Part shown: positions 35,946 through 49,800 of the stretch, in pieces
Layout of the letters: each line of letters starts with the position of its first letter
How positions within the stretch are numbered: position 1 is the first letter of the stretch
Assembly (NCBI GenBank): GCA_903813345.2
Contig: CAIIXF020000012.1
Span: forward strand, 28,036,684 to 28,100,683
Source: Owenia fusiformis
Taxonomy: Eukaryota; Annelida; Polychaeta; Sabellida; Oweniidae
DNA length: 64,000 bases
Reading direction: 5' to 3'
Notes under the pieces: model-generated
What the model was told of the DNA's origin: nothing
The model's input: only the letters and a program-made list of their open reading frames with translations
The model's database searches: none
Translations under genes and position numbers: made by a program

Positions 35946-37599
35946 TAAGTTCTTTCATAACATCAATGCTTTTATCCTCTGAAAATAAAAGCATATCTGG
36001 TTTGCGACAAGCCATTGTTCTCTTTTGTTGACATATCCATTTCTAATATATTAGCAAGAGACTAACCCCAATGTCTGCAAGCGCGGGGGTCAAACCGAAC
36101 CTCTCTGAATCTTTTCGATAGTATTTTTGTAAGTTTTTGTTGTGTCTCCGTTTTTTTTACCTCGCGCCACAGATTTATGACACGTTTTGACTTTTCGACT
36201 AGGCTATCTTATGAATTTTCAAAGGTAAAATACAGTCAATTGACTAATATACGCGAATCGCGTTCTCCCCACGAATTTAAGAGAAAAACGTTTTATTCAA
36301 AAACCACTACATTTTAGATTTTTTGCACGTTACTGACTGTTGATGCAATCTGTAGTACCAGAATAACAGGTCTCTGATTTATAAAATAAAACAATACGAT
36401 AAATAAAATAGTATAATAAATTTATTCCAAATATCATTACTTCCACCTCTCTATATCAATGGTTTGTCATTGCATTAACATTTCGTTGTCAATAACATTT
36501 GCATAGAAGTAACATAACAATGAGCAAGGAGTCATTGAATAAGCCATGATTTGAATTTTTCTTGTGTAATATATTGTAGACCTAACCTAATAGACTTAAG
36601 AATCAATTTCTAGAATTTGTAAAAAAACCTGTGTTTAACTGGGGGCTACTGCAGCTGTCAAATGAAACGAGGCATTAATATGCGGAATGTCACCACTTGC
36701 CATTTGTTACAGATATCGACCGCCGAAAACCGACCACAAAAGGATGGAGACTTTAACAATACGTCACCACTTACGGAGGTGACACAAAAATTACAATTTC
36801 TAAAAAATACCTGAACTTGAGCCTACATTGCACATTCCCTAAATAATATTTTCATATCAATTGCCAGAAGAAATAAATGCAAATATCAATGCAGATGTTT
36901 TAAAATAATTATTACACCAAAATAAATCCCTAGCATGCTTTAAAATGAATATCGGATGTAAATAAAATACAACCGTTCATATCCTTCAAACGCTAACAAA
37001 CCGTTGGAGGCAATATAATATGTAAGAAGGTAAATTCATGGATAAATTATTGTGAGGAAATATAAATCAAATACTGTAAACATAAAACACAACAGTAATC
37101 TATCTTAACTTTAAAGTAAATACTATATAATAAAAATAGAATAATAAAACAAACATTTTATACTCGTATGACAGAAAAATGCATATGGCAATAAAATGCA
37201 TTAATTGTCTATTCACATCCAAAATTACTTCTGTTTAACTTAACTTCTGAGTTCAGATACAATTTTCCAATTGCCAACCCTCATTCCAAAAGTTTCAATA
37301 TGAATTCATCCAACTGCCATGAATTCCATATCAGTTCAAAATAGATGGCATCACTCATAAAGAGACACACTTGGCAATGTATTATGCTCTTGATGGAACT
37401 TTGGGAGTAAACCATTCGTAAATTCATATCCTAAAAACAATCTTACAGTGATGGAATTTTCGGTTGACTGTTAGCTTTAAAAAGCATCTAATATATAACT
37501 CATTATGCTTGCATTATTAAAACATTGTCAATTAATTTTTGATTTCTCTATGGGCTTTCTCTTGGAAGCCCATGATTTCTCATATTTCTTTCAGGATTT
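35946..37599. other. Intergenic / possible distal 3' UTR of GUSB
   Basis: AT-rich, no coding frame. Several AATAAA signals on the minus strand (for example 36426-36421) could serve longer GUSB transcripts. A degenerate repeat (TTGTTACAGATATCGACCGC) has relatives at 39690 and 45165. Confidence 0.35.
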
Positions 37600-37605
37600 T
37601 TTATT
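37600..37605 (-). promoter_or_regulatory. Candidate GUSB polyadenylation signal
   Basis: AATAAA on the minus strand, 86 bases after the stop codon. Confidence 0.4.
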
Positions 37606-37690
37606 CACGATTCTAATATTATTACTGGATTTTGCCGTAAATCTTTAGTTTCCCAAAGTTCCACCAAAGTAGACAGATTTAATTCGGTAA

Positions 37691-37845
37691 CTATGGCAAC
37701 CATTTCCAGCCATTCTTGTTGCATGATGCTGGATCAAGTCCATTGGCTAGTGACAAATAGCGATCTCTAATAAAGTGAGCAGCCATCTTTGGTTCCCGTT
37801 GACGATTCAGCAGCCCTTTTTTGTTACCAACAACTCTGGTTATTT
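37691..37845 (-). CDS. GUSB: GUSB exon 12 (C terminus)
   Basis: Acceptor ATTTTAG|AAA. Encodes residues 594-644 with [19 protein letters not shown] and ends GWKWLP-stop. It replaces the varied tail seen in vertebrates. Confidence 0.9.
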
Positions 37846-40800
37846 CTAAAATAAAATATGAATGAGTAATTGATATGATGCAGATTAAGGTACATGGTTT
37901 TTTGATTGTGGGCAAGATTTTTATCGTAAGAATCAGCTAGATTCATCTTCTTATTTTTTAGAATATCCTACAATATAATTTAGGGCTTTAATATTTCCAT
38001 ACAAAGATGAGATCCTGGCAACTCTGGAATTTATACGAAAATAATAATAATCCATAAAGAACTTACGTTCAATTGTCATAAAATCTGCAAAGTTCCACAC
38101 CATTTCTCCAACAAAGAATTGTGTGCGCAGTTTGTCAAACACAGCATGATATTCTCGCATAAAATCAACCTGGTATTCCTCAGTGAAGATGAAGGATGGC
38201 ACCTGAAATATTAAAATGAATGATGGTTTATATTCTTCACGTAATAAGCACTGTGAATGTCAGCTTATGACTAGACCTAAAGAAGTCATACGACTTGTAT
38301 ATTGTACGGCCGTATTTTCCCGTGGTATTATATTTTTACCTCTTTGCGGTGAGTTTTGGAAAATTTGCAAAGTATAATTGAAAAATATAGATCTTTCAAC
38401 AAATGAATTCCGAATTAAATATTGACTTTGTTCACAGTATATAGAAGGTGGAATATGGTCATGTTCGACTATTGAATTAATAGGTTTTGTCATTTTGATT
38501 CGACCACAGGATAATCAAATACTGGTATAAAGTATTGTTATTTCAACTCAACCAAACGCCTTATTTGGATTGAGCCTTGAACAAGCATCTCATTTACAAT
38601 AGCTCATTTACAATAACTTTTGCTCATTGGTTGAATCAACAAGCATTTGCATTTAAGAAAAGTGGACACCATGAAATTTTCTAATGAATCATAATTCTCC
38701 CTTTCGCGATTCGCTCTTTGAATCAGAACGTTCGCAAATATGTACTGAAAAGCACTCAAAAAGGACAAAATTTGATTGGTTTATATTTTCTCACTATGCA
38801 TTTCGCGTAGCTATTTGCGTGACCCGAAAGTTCTAAATCAAACTAATTACGTAATTTTGTTTTTACACCCGCACGCTAAATAAAACAATGACAACATCGG
38901 AAATTTTCTTCTTTGTCATTGCTTTAATAGTCTGTATACCGAGTTTAATCAATAAAAGATTGTACAATGAACAACAAAATTCGGAAACGAGTACTATAGA
39001 TTTGCTTTCGGACCAGTGAACAGAGTGACCTAGATAATAGCGACGCTTCTTCTTTGGTCTACTGCTCAGTTATTTGTTGGTTTTCAACGTAACTCTATGA
39101 TGTAATTTGATGATGAATACTTTTATTCCGTTGTTGCATCGATGATGCAGTTTGTAGTGCGGTAAGATTGGCATGAAAGTATTGAAAGTCGAATGGAATT
39201 GATTTTTCGAATATGGCGACTAGTCAACTGATCATCAGACCTTCTCTTCAGGAATATTTTCTCACTTTTCAATCATCGTTTTCACCACGCTATGAATCAA
39301 TACAATGAAAAGAATAGCTGTTATATTAAGATTAATAAAAGATCAATCGTTTCTAATAATTTTTTCTGTACCCTCGTACGAGAATATGAACGAATATATC
39401 GTTTGAAAAATAGGTGTTAAAATCCCCATGTTAAACCTATGAAGGAAAACAAGGAAGTATAAATTTGTTCCTCCGCGAACTGCATCATGGGAAATATTTT
39501 GACCTTATAAGGAAAGATTTTCGCGTCTCCTCTTTTGAAGAGGGAACAGCGATTTCGAGAATTAATGAATTTAATGGTGGATCATTTATCTATTTTATTT
39601 TAAGAATTGTATGGTCCATCATTTTGAGGATCAAATCAGGCATGTTGTTAACAAGGTATTAACATACAAAATATCAACACATTTTATTTGTTACCGAAAC
39701 CAACCGCTGAACACCATCCACAAAAAAGTTAGTTGACTATAACTTCTGATGGTAACATTAGAATATGAAAAATCAGGCAGTTTAAGAAACCAAATATGGA
39801 GCTACTCATCTGACGCAAAGATAACACATTATGGGTCCTCTATTCAAAATGTGAGCCTCTCATTTACTCACCCTATGCAGACCAGCTATGGTATCAGCCC
39901 CATATTCAGTAATTATGACAGGTTTGTTGAACCTCTTGTTCCAATTTGTCAGGTCTTCAGTGAGTTGTCTTTGTATAACACCAGTCACCCCTGTATCACT
40001 ATACCAACCATAGTAATGGTTAATACATAGGACATCTACGTATTGAGCCTACAAGTAGATAATAATATACATTAAACTAATTTGTCAAGTCTTCAGTGAG
40101 TTGTCTTTGTATAACACCCGTCACCCCTGTATCACTATACCAACCATAGTAATGGTTAATACATAGGATATCTACGTATTGAGCCTAGAAGTAGATAATA
40201 ATATACATTAAACCAATTTGTCAAGTCTTCAGTGAGTTGTCTTTGTATAACACCAGTCACCCCTGTATCACTATACCAACCATAGTAATGGTTAATACAT
40301 AGGACATCTACGTATTGAGCCTAGAAGTAGATAATAATATACATTAAACCAATTTGTCAGGTCTTCAGTGAGTTGTCTTTGTATAACACCAGTCACCCCT
40401 GTATCACTATACCAACCATAGTAATGGTTAATACATAGGACATCTACGTATTGAGCCTACAAGTAGATAATAATATACATTAAACCAATTTGTCAAGTCT
40501 TCAGTGAGTTGTCTTTGTATAACACCAGTCACCCCTGTATCACTATACCAACCATAGTAATGGTTAATACATAGGATATCTACGTATTGAGCCTAGAAGT
40601 AGATAATAATATACATTAAACCAATTTGTCAAGTCTTCAGTGAGTTGTCTTTGTATAACACCAGTCACCCCTGTATCACTATACCAACCATAGTAATGGT
40701 TATTACATAGGACATCTACGTATTGAGCCTAGAAGTAGATAATAATATACATTAAACCAATTTGTCAAGTCTTCAGTGAGTTGTCTTTGTATAACACCAG

Positions 40801-43800
40801 TCACCCCTGTATCACTATACCAACCATAGTAATGGTTAATACATAGGACATCTACGTATTGAGCCTAGAAGTAGATAATAATATACATTAAACCAATTTG
40901 TCAGGTCTTCAGTGAGTTGTCTTTGTATAACACCAGTCACCCCTGTATCACTATACCAACCATAGTAATGGTTAATACATAGGACATCTACGTATTGAGC
41001 CTAGAAGTAGATAATAATATACATTAAACCAATTTGTCAGGTCTTCAGTGAGTTGTCTTTGTATAACACCAGTCACCCCTGTATCACTATACCAACCATA
41101 GTAATGGTTAATACATAGGACATCTACGTATTGAGCCTAGAAGTAGATAATAATATACATTAAACCAATTTGTCAGGTCTTCAGTGAGTTGTCTTTGTAT
41201 AACACCAGTCACCCCTGCATCACTATACCAGCCATAGTAATGGTTAATACATAGGACATCTACGTATTGAGCCTAGAAGTAGATAATAATATACATTAAA
41301 CCAATTTGTCAAGTCTTCAGTGAGTTGCCTCTGTATAACACCAGTCACCCCTGTATCACTATACCAACCATAGTAATGGTTAATACATAGGACATCTACG
41401 TATTGAGCCTACAAGTAGATAATAATATACATTAAACCAATTTGTCAAGTCTTCAGTGAGTTGCCTCTGTATAACACCAGTCACCCCTGTATCACTATAC
41501 CAACCATAGCAATGGTTAATACATAGGACATCTACGTATTGAGCCTACAAGTAGATAATAATATACACTAAACCAATTTGTCAAGTCTTCAGTGAGTTGT
41601 CTTTGTATAACACCAGTCACCCCTGTATCACTATACCAACCATAGTGATGGTTGATACATAGGACATCTACGTATTGAGCCTAGAAGTAGATAATAATAT
41701 ACATTAAACCAATTTGTCAGGTCTTCAGTGAGTTGTCTTTGTATAACACCAGTCACCCCTGTATCACTATACCAACCATAGTAATGGTTAATACATAGGA
41801 CATCTACGTATTGAGCCTACAAGTAGATAATAATATACATTAAACCAATTTGTGAAGTCTTCAGTGAGTTGTCTTTGTATAACACCAGTCACCCCTGCAT
41901 CACTATACCAGCCATAGTAATGGTTAATACATAGGACATCTACGTATTGAGCCTAGAAGTAGATAATAATATACATTAAACCAATTTGTCAAGTCTTCAG
42001 TGAGTTGTCTTTGTATAACACCAGTCACCCCTGTATCACTATACCAACCATAGTAATGGTTAATACATAGGACATCTACGTATTGAGCCTACAAGTAGAT
42101 GATAATATACATTAAACCAATTTGTCAAGCCTTCAGTGAGTTGTCTTTGTGTAACACGAGTCACCCCTGCATCACTATACCAGCCATAGTAATGGTTAAT
42201 ACATAGGACATCTACGTATTGAGCCTAGAAGTAGATAATAATATACATTAAACCAATTTGTCAAGTCTTCAGTGAGTTGCCTCTGTATAACACCAGTCAC
42301 CCCTGTATCACTATACCAACCATAGTAATGGTTAATACATAGGACATCTACGTATTGAACCTAGAAGTAGATAATAATATACATTAAACCAATTTGTCAG
42401 GTCTTCAGTGAGTTGCCTCTGTATAACACCAGTCACCCCTGTATCACTATACCAACCATAGTAATGGTTAATACATAGGACATCTACGTATTGAGCCTAC
42501 AAGTAGATAATAATATACATTAAACCAATTTGTCAAGTCTTCAGTGAGTTGTCTTTGTATAACACCAGTCACCCCTGTATCACTATACCAACCATAGTAA
42601 TGGTTAATACATAGGACATCTACGTATTGAGCCTACAAGTAGATAATAATATACACTTAACCAATTTGTCAAGTCTTCAGTGAGTTGTCTTTGTATAACA
42701 CCAGTCACCCCTGTATCACTCTACCAACCATAGTAATGGTTAATACATAGGACATCTACGTATTGAGCCTACAAGTAGATAACAATATACATTAAACCAA
42801 TTTGTCAAGTCTTCAGTGAGTTGTCTTTGTATAACACCAGTCACCCCTGTATCACTATACCAACCATAGTAATGGTTAATACATAGGACATCTACGTATT
42901 GAGCCTAGAAGTAGATAATAATATACACTAAACCAATTTGTCAAGTCTTCAGTGAGTTGTCTTTGTATAACACCAGTCACCCCTGTATCACTATACCAAC
43001 CATAGTAATGGTTGATACATAGGACATCTACGTATTGAGCCTAGAAGTAGATACTAATATACATTAAACCAATTTGTCAAGTCTTCAGTGAGTTGTCTTT
43101 GTATAACACCAGTCACCCCTGTATCACTATACCAACCATAGTAATGGTTGATACATAGGACATCTACGTATTGAGCCTAGAAGTAGATAATAATATACAT
43201 TAAACCAATTTGTCAAGTCTTCAGTGAGTTGTCTTTGTATAACACCAGTCACCCCTGTATCACTATACCAACCATAGTAATGGTTAATACATAGGACATC
43301 TACGTATTGAGCCTACAAGTAGATAATAATATACATTAAACCAATTTGTCAGGTCTTCAGTGAGTTGTCTTTGTATAACACCAGTCACCCCTGTATCACT
43401 ATACCAACCATAGTAATGGTTAATACATAGGACATCTACGTATTGAGCCTACAAGTAGATAATAATATACATTAAACCAATTTGTCAAGTCTTCAGTGAG
43501 TTGTCTTTGTATAACACCAGTCACCCCTGTATCACTATACCAACCATAGTAATGGTTAATACATAGGACATCTACGTATTGAGCCTACAAGTAGATAATA
43601 ATATACCCTCAATCATATCTGCTGGAAAACGTTATGTAAGAAACTCATTTTGTAAGGAACACCTATTTTTAAAAGAACAGTTTTTAAAATAAGTTCTATC
43701 ATGTCTATTGACTGACTTGTTCATGAACTCGCCATGCCCATCATAAAGGAATAATTTGGGTCAGTATGGAGGGGTGCCCCATAATCATAGGTTTTACTGC

Positions 43801-46800
43801 ACTGTTACAAAAGAATAAGTTATCATATGAGATTCCCATCTCTGCATTTTCATGGCAAAATCATTTCTCCATTATTTTAGGACGTGCAAAGCGGACAAAA
43901 GGATTACAGTTCAATACATTCCTGATTAGAAAAGGTTAATTTGATTACACATGTACCTGTAGCAAACATCCAGTCATATTATTGGTTGCTTGATGACGAT
44001 TATAATTCCATTTTATCTCAATAATTGTGACATTTCGGGCGTTTTTATTGTTGGAAAATATCAACTTCGATTCTGGGAGCCAATCCTACTATATATCATA
44101 CATGCACAATTATGACAGCATTTCTCACCTAATTTCTTGCCTAAAAGCCATTATTTACAGCATCTTATCACATACTTACTGCTCTATCGGTGCTCCAACT
44201 TGACCCTCCAACCACAAATGTCACAGGTCTAGTGGGGTCTAACTGTCTTATATGTCCAATTACAGACCTAAATAAATAAAACAGGGGAGTCCAGTGATAA
44301 ACCAGGGGGTGATACTTACTGCTCTATCTGTATTCCAACCTCCACCCCCAGATACAAATGTCACGGGTCTAGTGGGGTCTAACTGTCTTATATGCCCAAT
44401 TACAGACCTGGATTAATAAAAACTGGTATCAATACTGGCAGAGGGAGTTTACAGACAGATTGGGCTCATCAATGGAAACATGTATCCAGGGGAATAAGAA
44501 AAGAAAAATACTTGCAGACCAGCTTTATCTTAGAAAGTGAGACCAATACCTCAGAGCTTTAAATAAAGATTTGGCAAAATAGACAGAATTCTGATACCAG
44601 TTTTCTCCTGAATTTTGGATTTCCTTTTTCGTATGTATAAGAAGACTGACAGAGATGCAAGGAGAGCAGTACACTAGATAAGGCTATAGGAAATGTATTT
44701 TGGTTTGTAACCGATATACAGTTATTCTATTCAAATGAATGACTCAATACTTTAATGCCTCAGATTTTACATGGCAGTTATATGCTTTGTTTTTTAAAAA
44801 ACATCATGAACAAAACATTGGGTGTATTCTGGTGGCTTTGCATAATTGTTTCTTAATTTATGTCACATTATTACTAGTCCCTTGGAGGCTTAATTACATG
44901 AGTGTTTTATTCAACTTACTTGAAATAATGGTCAGCCTCAGGAAGACTACTTGCAGGTTCATTGGCGACTGACCACATGACTACTGCAGGTCGATTCTTG
45001 TCTCTGGCATACATCTCTCCCATAACTTCCATGTGGTGTGCCACAGATATATTCCCCATGTTATCGGGACTGCAAGTAAAGTGTTAAAGTGTAATAGAAT
45101 AATGTAACAAACTGAGGAAACAAGTAGTCGAACAGGCATTAACTTGCAAAATCTCACCACCTGCTATTTGCTACAGATGCTGAACTCCAAACATCAACTG
45201 CTGAACATCATCCACAAAAAAGTGGAGACTAAAAATAACATTTATTATTATTTCCATGCCGTGATACGCGTTCTCTCATTGGTCAATTAGATACCATGTG
45301 ACTTAAAATATATAGAGGTATTCCTTGTCTCCCTGCTTTGAAAACATGTGAAGAGTGTATTCACTAAAAATGAAGTAATTTAATTGAATAAATAGTGGTA
45401 TTCACTAAAAATGACGTCACATCACTGAATTTCCGGGAATTTAGTAAAAAGTGTTTTCATCCGATATGACAGATGGTGAAGTTTTATCAGTCCTCCCAAG
45501 AAAGGTTCAATACTGTATTCAAAATGTCAACTAATGAAAGCACGAAGACTACGAATCTAATTTTTATATATTATGGTGTGACAGAGATTGTGAATTATAA
45601 CAGAATATTGGCAAACGTTTGGAAATACGTTAAAACTAAACGTCATATCATAACAATATTGTGAACTTGTAACTTTAATATTGTGTGCTGCTTTAATGGG
45701 GAAATAATAAAACAAATATTGAATTCTGTGATCGTTTAATATCTGTTTATATTTCTTAGCCCTTCGGGCCCTTCGGGCTGCGGTGAATACACCTTCAGAA
45801 ATATATACAGATTATCAACTCCACAAAATTCAATATTTGTATAGCAACAATGTGAATAATATTGTATTTAATAATAAAAAATAGTACCACAGGTACTGGG
45901 CTCACATGGTGTTGCTTAAAAGTGAATGATGGCTAAAATGGGAGAAAATAAAAAAACGAATACAATTTTTGCCGATTTTTTGTAACAAAATTATATCATA
46001 CATCTACTCTTTACAGTGACATGGCTTTTTACAATGCAGGACACCTGAAATTATTTGTAAAGCTAGGAAATGGGCCAAAAGTGAATTTCGCTATACAAAA
46101 ATGGCGACCATTTTGAAAATAGGCAAGCTTTTGAACCAGAAGTCATAGGGGAGTTTTCTGTATTGATGTTGAACAAAAATAACTTAAAATGGGAATCCTA
46201 ATCGACAGAGGTTTTAAGGCAAATTGTCCAAAAATGGATTAAACGGACAAATCAATGTTAACGAAAATGGCCGAAAATAAAATAATGGATTTAACTTATT
46301 GCTGATTTTTTCTAACAAAATTATTTCATACAACTATTCTTTACAGTGACATGGCTTTTTACAATGCAGGACACCTGAAATTATTTGTAAAGCTAGGAAA
46401 TGGGTCAAAAGTGAATTTCGCAATACAAAAATGGCGACAAATTTGGAAATAGGCGGGCTTTTGAACCAGGAGTCATATGGGAGTTTTCTGTATTGTTGTT
46501 GAACAAAAATAACTAAAATAATAAACGGGAGTCCTATTGACACAGGTTTTAAAGCAAATGGTCCAAAAGTGATTTTTGCGAGACAAAAATGGTGGCCATT
46601 TTGAAAATAGGCAAGCTTTTGAACCAGAAGTCATAGGGGTTTTCTATATTGATGTTTAACAAAAATAACTGGGAATCCTATTGACAGAGGTTTTAAAACA
46701 GGCCAATTGTTGACAGATGGACAGACGGATGGATGGACAACGGACAGACGAACGGACCAATGATGGACGGACAGACAAAGGGACGCCTGGTCGATCCCAT

Positions 46801-49800
46801 AGGCTCACTGTGTGAACCATAAACTAGTTTACATTCAAGAAATATGGAAATAAACCCAAGTCCTCCATTTACAACTTCACTGTGGCCTATATCTCTTTTA
46901 AACCTTGAGTGCTTAACATATTTTTAAGGCTGACGCTTAAGTGGCCTGATATGCTAGCAATACAGTACTATGTAGGTTAACATGTAACTGTTTGGTCATA
47001 AGTCAATCTACAGTACTATGTAGGTTCAAGTGTAACAGTTTGGTCATAAGTCAATCAATTGGTAGATCAAATCACAGCGCAACTTGATGTCTAGCTGACT
47101 CTCTGGCAGTTATCAATGGCAGAATACAAACTCTACTATTTCTATGTTAGAGGTAAGATACATGTATCTATTCATTTCTAGGAAAAACTTATTTTTTTAT
47201 AACATAATCTGCTAAAATTCCTCAAGGTTGAGAGCTCTACACCCACCCAGATATCATTAAAAGGACCCTTATAATGCATAATCTGTAGAGAAAAAACACA
47301 ACGTGCACAAACAAAGAGTCTAGCTGACTCTCTGGCAATTATCAATGGCAGAATACAAACTCTACTATTTCTATGTTAGAGGTAAGATATCTATTCATTT
47401 CTAGGAAAAACCTATTTCTCCAAAACATGATCACTATTTTACTCATTTTATAAATTCTTTAGTGATTGTATAAATCATATTGGGGGCAACTTGTTTTATT
47501 TCTTCAATGTGATTGAAATTTTGATTTTTGCACATGACAAACTTAGACTAGTTGCTCACAATATTTAAGTTCAATCTTAAGTCAGATTTGAACTTCTGAA
47601 AGTTGTAGATGATTTTGAAAAAAATTGGTCCATTTGAAGCAAGTTGAAAAAGACCTTTTTGACCTTGAGAAAAAAACGCAAAAATGGGCTAAGGGCTCTT
47701 AGCTAAAACCGATGGATTTACACTCGCTTGTAAAACATTTTAACGCTAAGACGTCTTGGCTATGACTAGGGTCCTAGAACATTTTAGCTAAGCGCTCTTA
47801 GCCGAGAGCTCTTGAGAGAATCTGGATTTACATTACATTGTAAAACGTACGCTAAAACGTTTTAGCCAAGACATCTCAGGACTCTAGTGTAAATCCAACA
47901 AATATAATTAAGATCTAAAACATCTAGAGAAATCATGAACTACAAACTAAAATGGATAGATTTTTAAGTTTACCTTTTCATGACCTCTTATATCAGTTGA
48001 GGATAGATCAGTGCAAAATAGTTTTTCATTTGAAAAAGATAAGGCACATGTTTTTTATTTGATCCACAAGGTTCCGCATAACTTGCTTATTCATATACTT
48101 AAATCATATGAAATCTCAGGAAATCTCTTAAAAAGGAGCACGTAGGTTATCGCACTTGGTGATATTTAGCTAGCAATCAACCCATCAACACACTTTTCAA
48201 AAATGTTGACCTCTTTTTCACCAAAAATGCAATCATTTTTTACACTGTTTAATGCATTACTATTCTTTATTTTATTGTATCAAATATTTCTTGAAAGAAA
48301 AACTTGATTGCTTTAAGATTAGTGTTCCCAATGTTATTTCTCCATTGAAAAAACTCATGCTATCCATTGGTTTCATCTCATTTTGGTCATCCAAATTCAT
48401 TATCTTTAAAGTCCCTGGAGCAATCCACTTTTCCTCTTAGGAAATAGAACATGTCTCAAAGCACATTCTAATTATGCATTCAACAATGTAATAATGGTTG
48501 CAATTTTGGTGAAAATTAGGTCAACATTTTTGAAAAAGTATGTTGATTGGTCCATTGCCCCTTCAATACCACTTAGGTCTGATTAACAAAATTATCATAA
48601 TATATACTTTTCTTGAAGATAATGAATGGATTTAAAAGATACACCCATGTTCATGATCAGAAAGTATTCATAATTCAAGCTAGAATCATTTGAAATTGTT
48701 TGCGATAACATACATGCTCCTTTATCGAATCATATTTAACTAATATATCTTCTTCTTCATCTTCTTCAGCATCACCAGACAACTATATAAACACCTCAGT
48801 CCCTCAAGAAAGTATCCTCAAACATTTGCTCTTCCTGATTTATGTCAATGATCTTCCATAAAACGAGAAATTATTCTAAATCATACCAGATCAGATCTCA
48901 TTCTCAAATCACAACTTAAGGCCCACAACTTGACAACTCTTGAATCTCCAAACTGCAAATGCAGAGACCCTGAAACTTTCGTCCATTTGTTTTTTAAATG
49001 CCCTTTGAAAACCGAACAAATTCTTAAATTGAATAGATATATCGAACTAATCACTGGAAACCAATCTCAGTTCAGGACCCAGATGGACAAAATAAACCTT
49101 CACTTACTCGGAACAAATTGACATTCTTTTATCAATGGTGAGAGCATGCATAGATACATGTATTTGGAAGCTTGTCTACTATTGTTCTCAGTCTTACCAC
49201 TCCTTATCTCTACTGCTCTTCTCCCCATGTTTCCCTCTCTTACATTATACTGTAGTATCATGAAGTCTTCTGCACAAAGAAGGTACAGATCAGTCACATG
49301 TTTTAGTCATGGGAGACAATGGCGTGAACCTCTTTTCCAAACTCACATTACTATATCTTTGTTTCCAGGACCCTATAGGCAGAGGCAGCAGCAGCCCCCC
49401 CCACACTCCAATTAAAATGCAGATACTTTCTTTTTTTCTTTTTCTTCTCATATATAACTGTGTATAAACAATGTTTACAAATTATAATTACTACATTGAG
49501 GGACATCTATAATGCCACTGGCGATCGGGTCCCTCATTTATGGTATGTATATGATAAATGGCAATAAAACCTCTTGATAAAAAAAATTGATCCACATGAT
49601 AGATTTGATCAAACAAGTTAATATAAAACTCATCACTTTAATAAGTACTTAGAAAAATCGAAAGCCATATAGGTCAGGACTGTAGCCAGGGCGATATCTT
49701 CTAAAAAATGTGGATACATGTACCTTTATTTGCTTTTTTGAAGGAAAACCTGCTCTTCCCTCTTTTTCAAAACCAGACTAGGTTTAACTTAGTTGCATTA

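Noticed and set aside
39749-40030. 93-codon frame on the plus strand
   Set aside because: Antisense shadow of GUSB exon 10.
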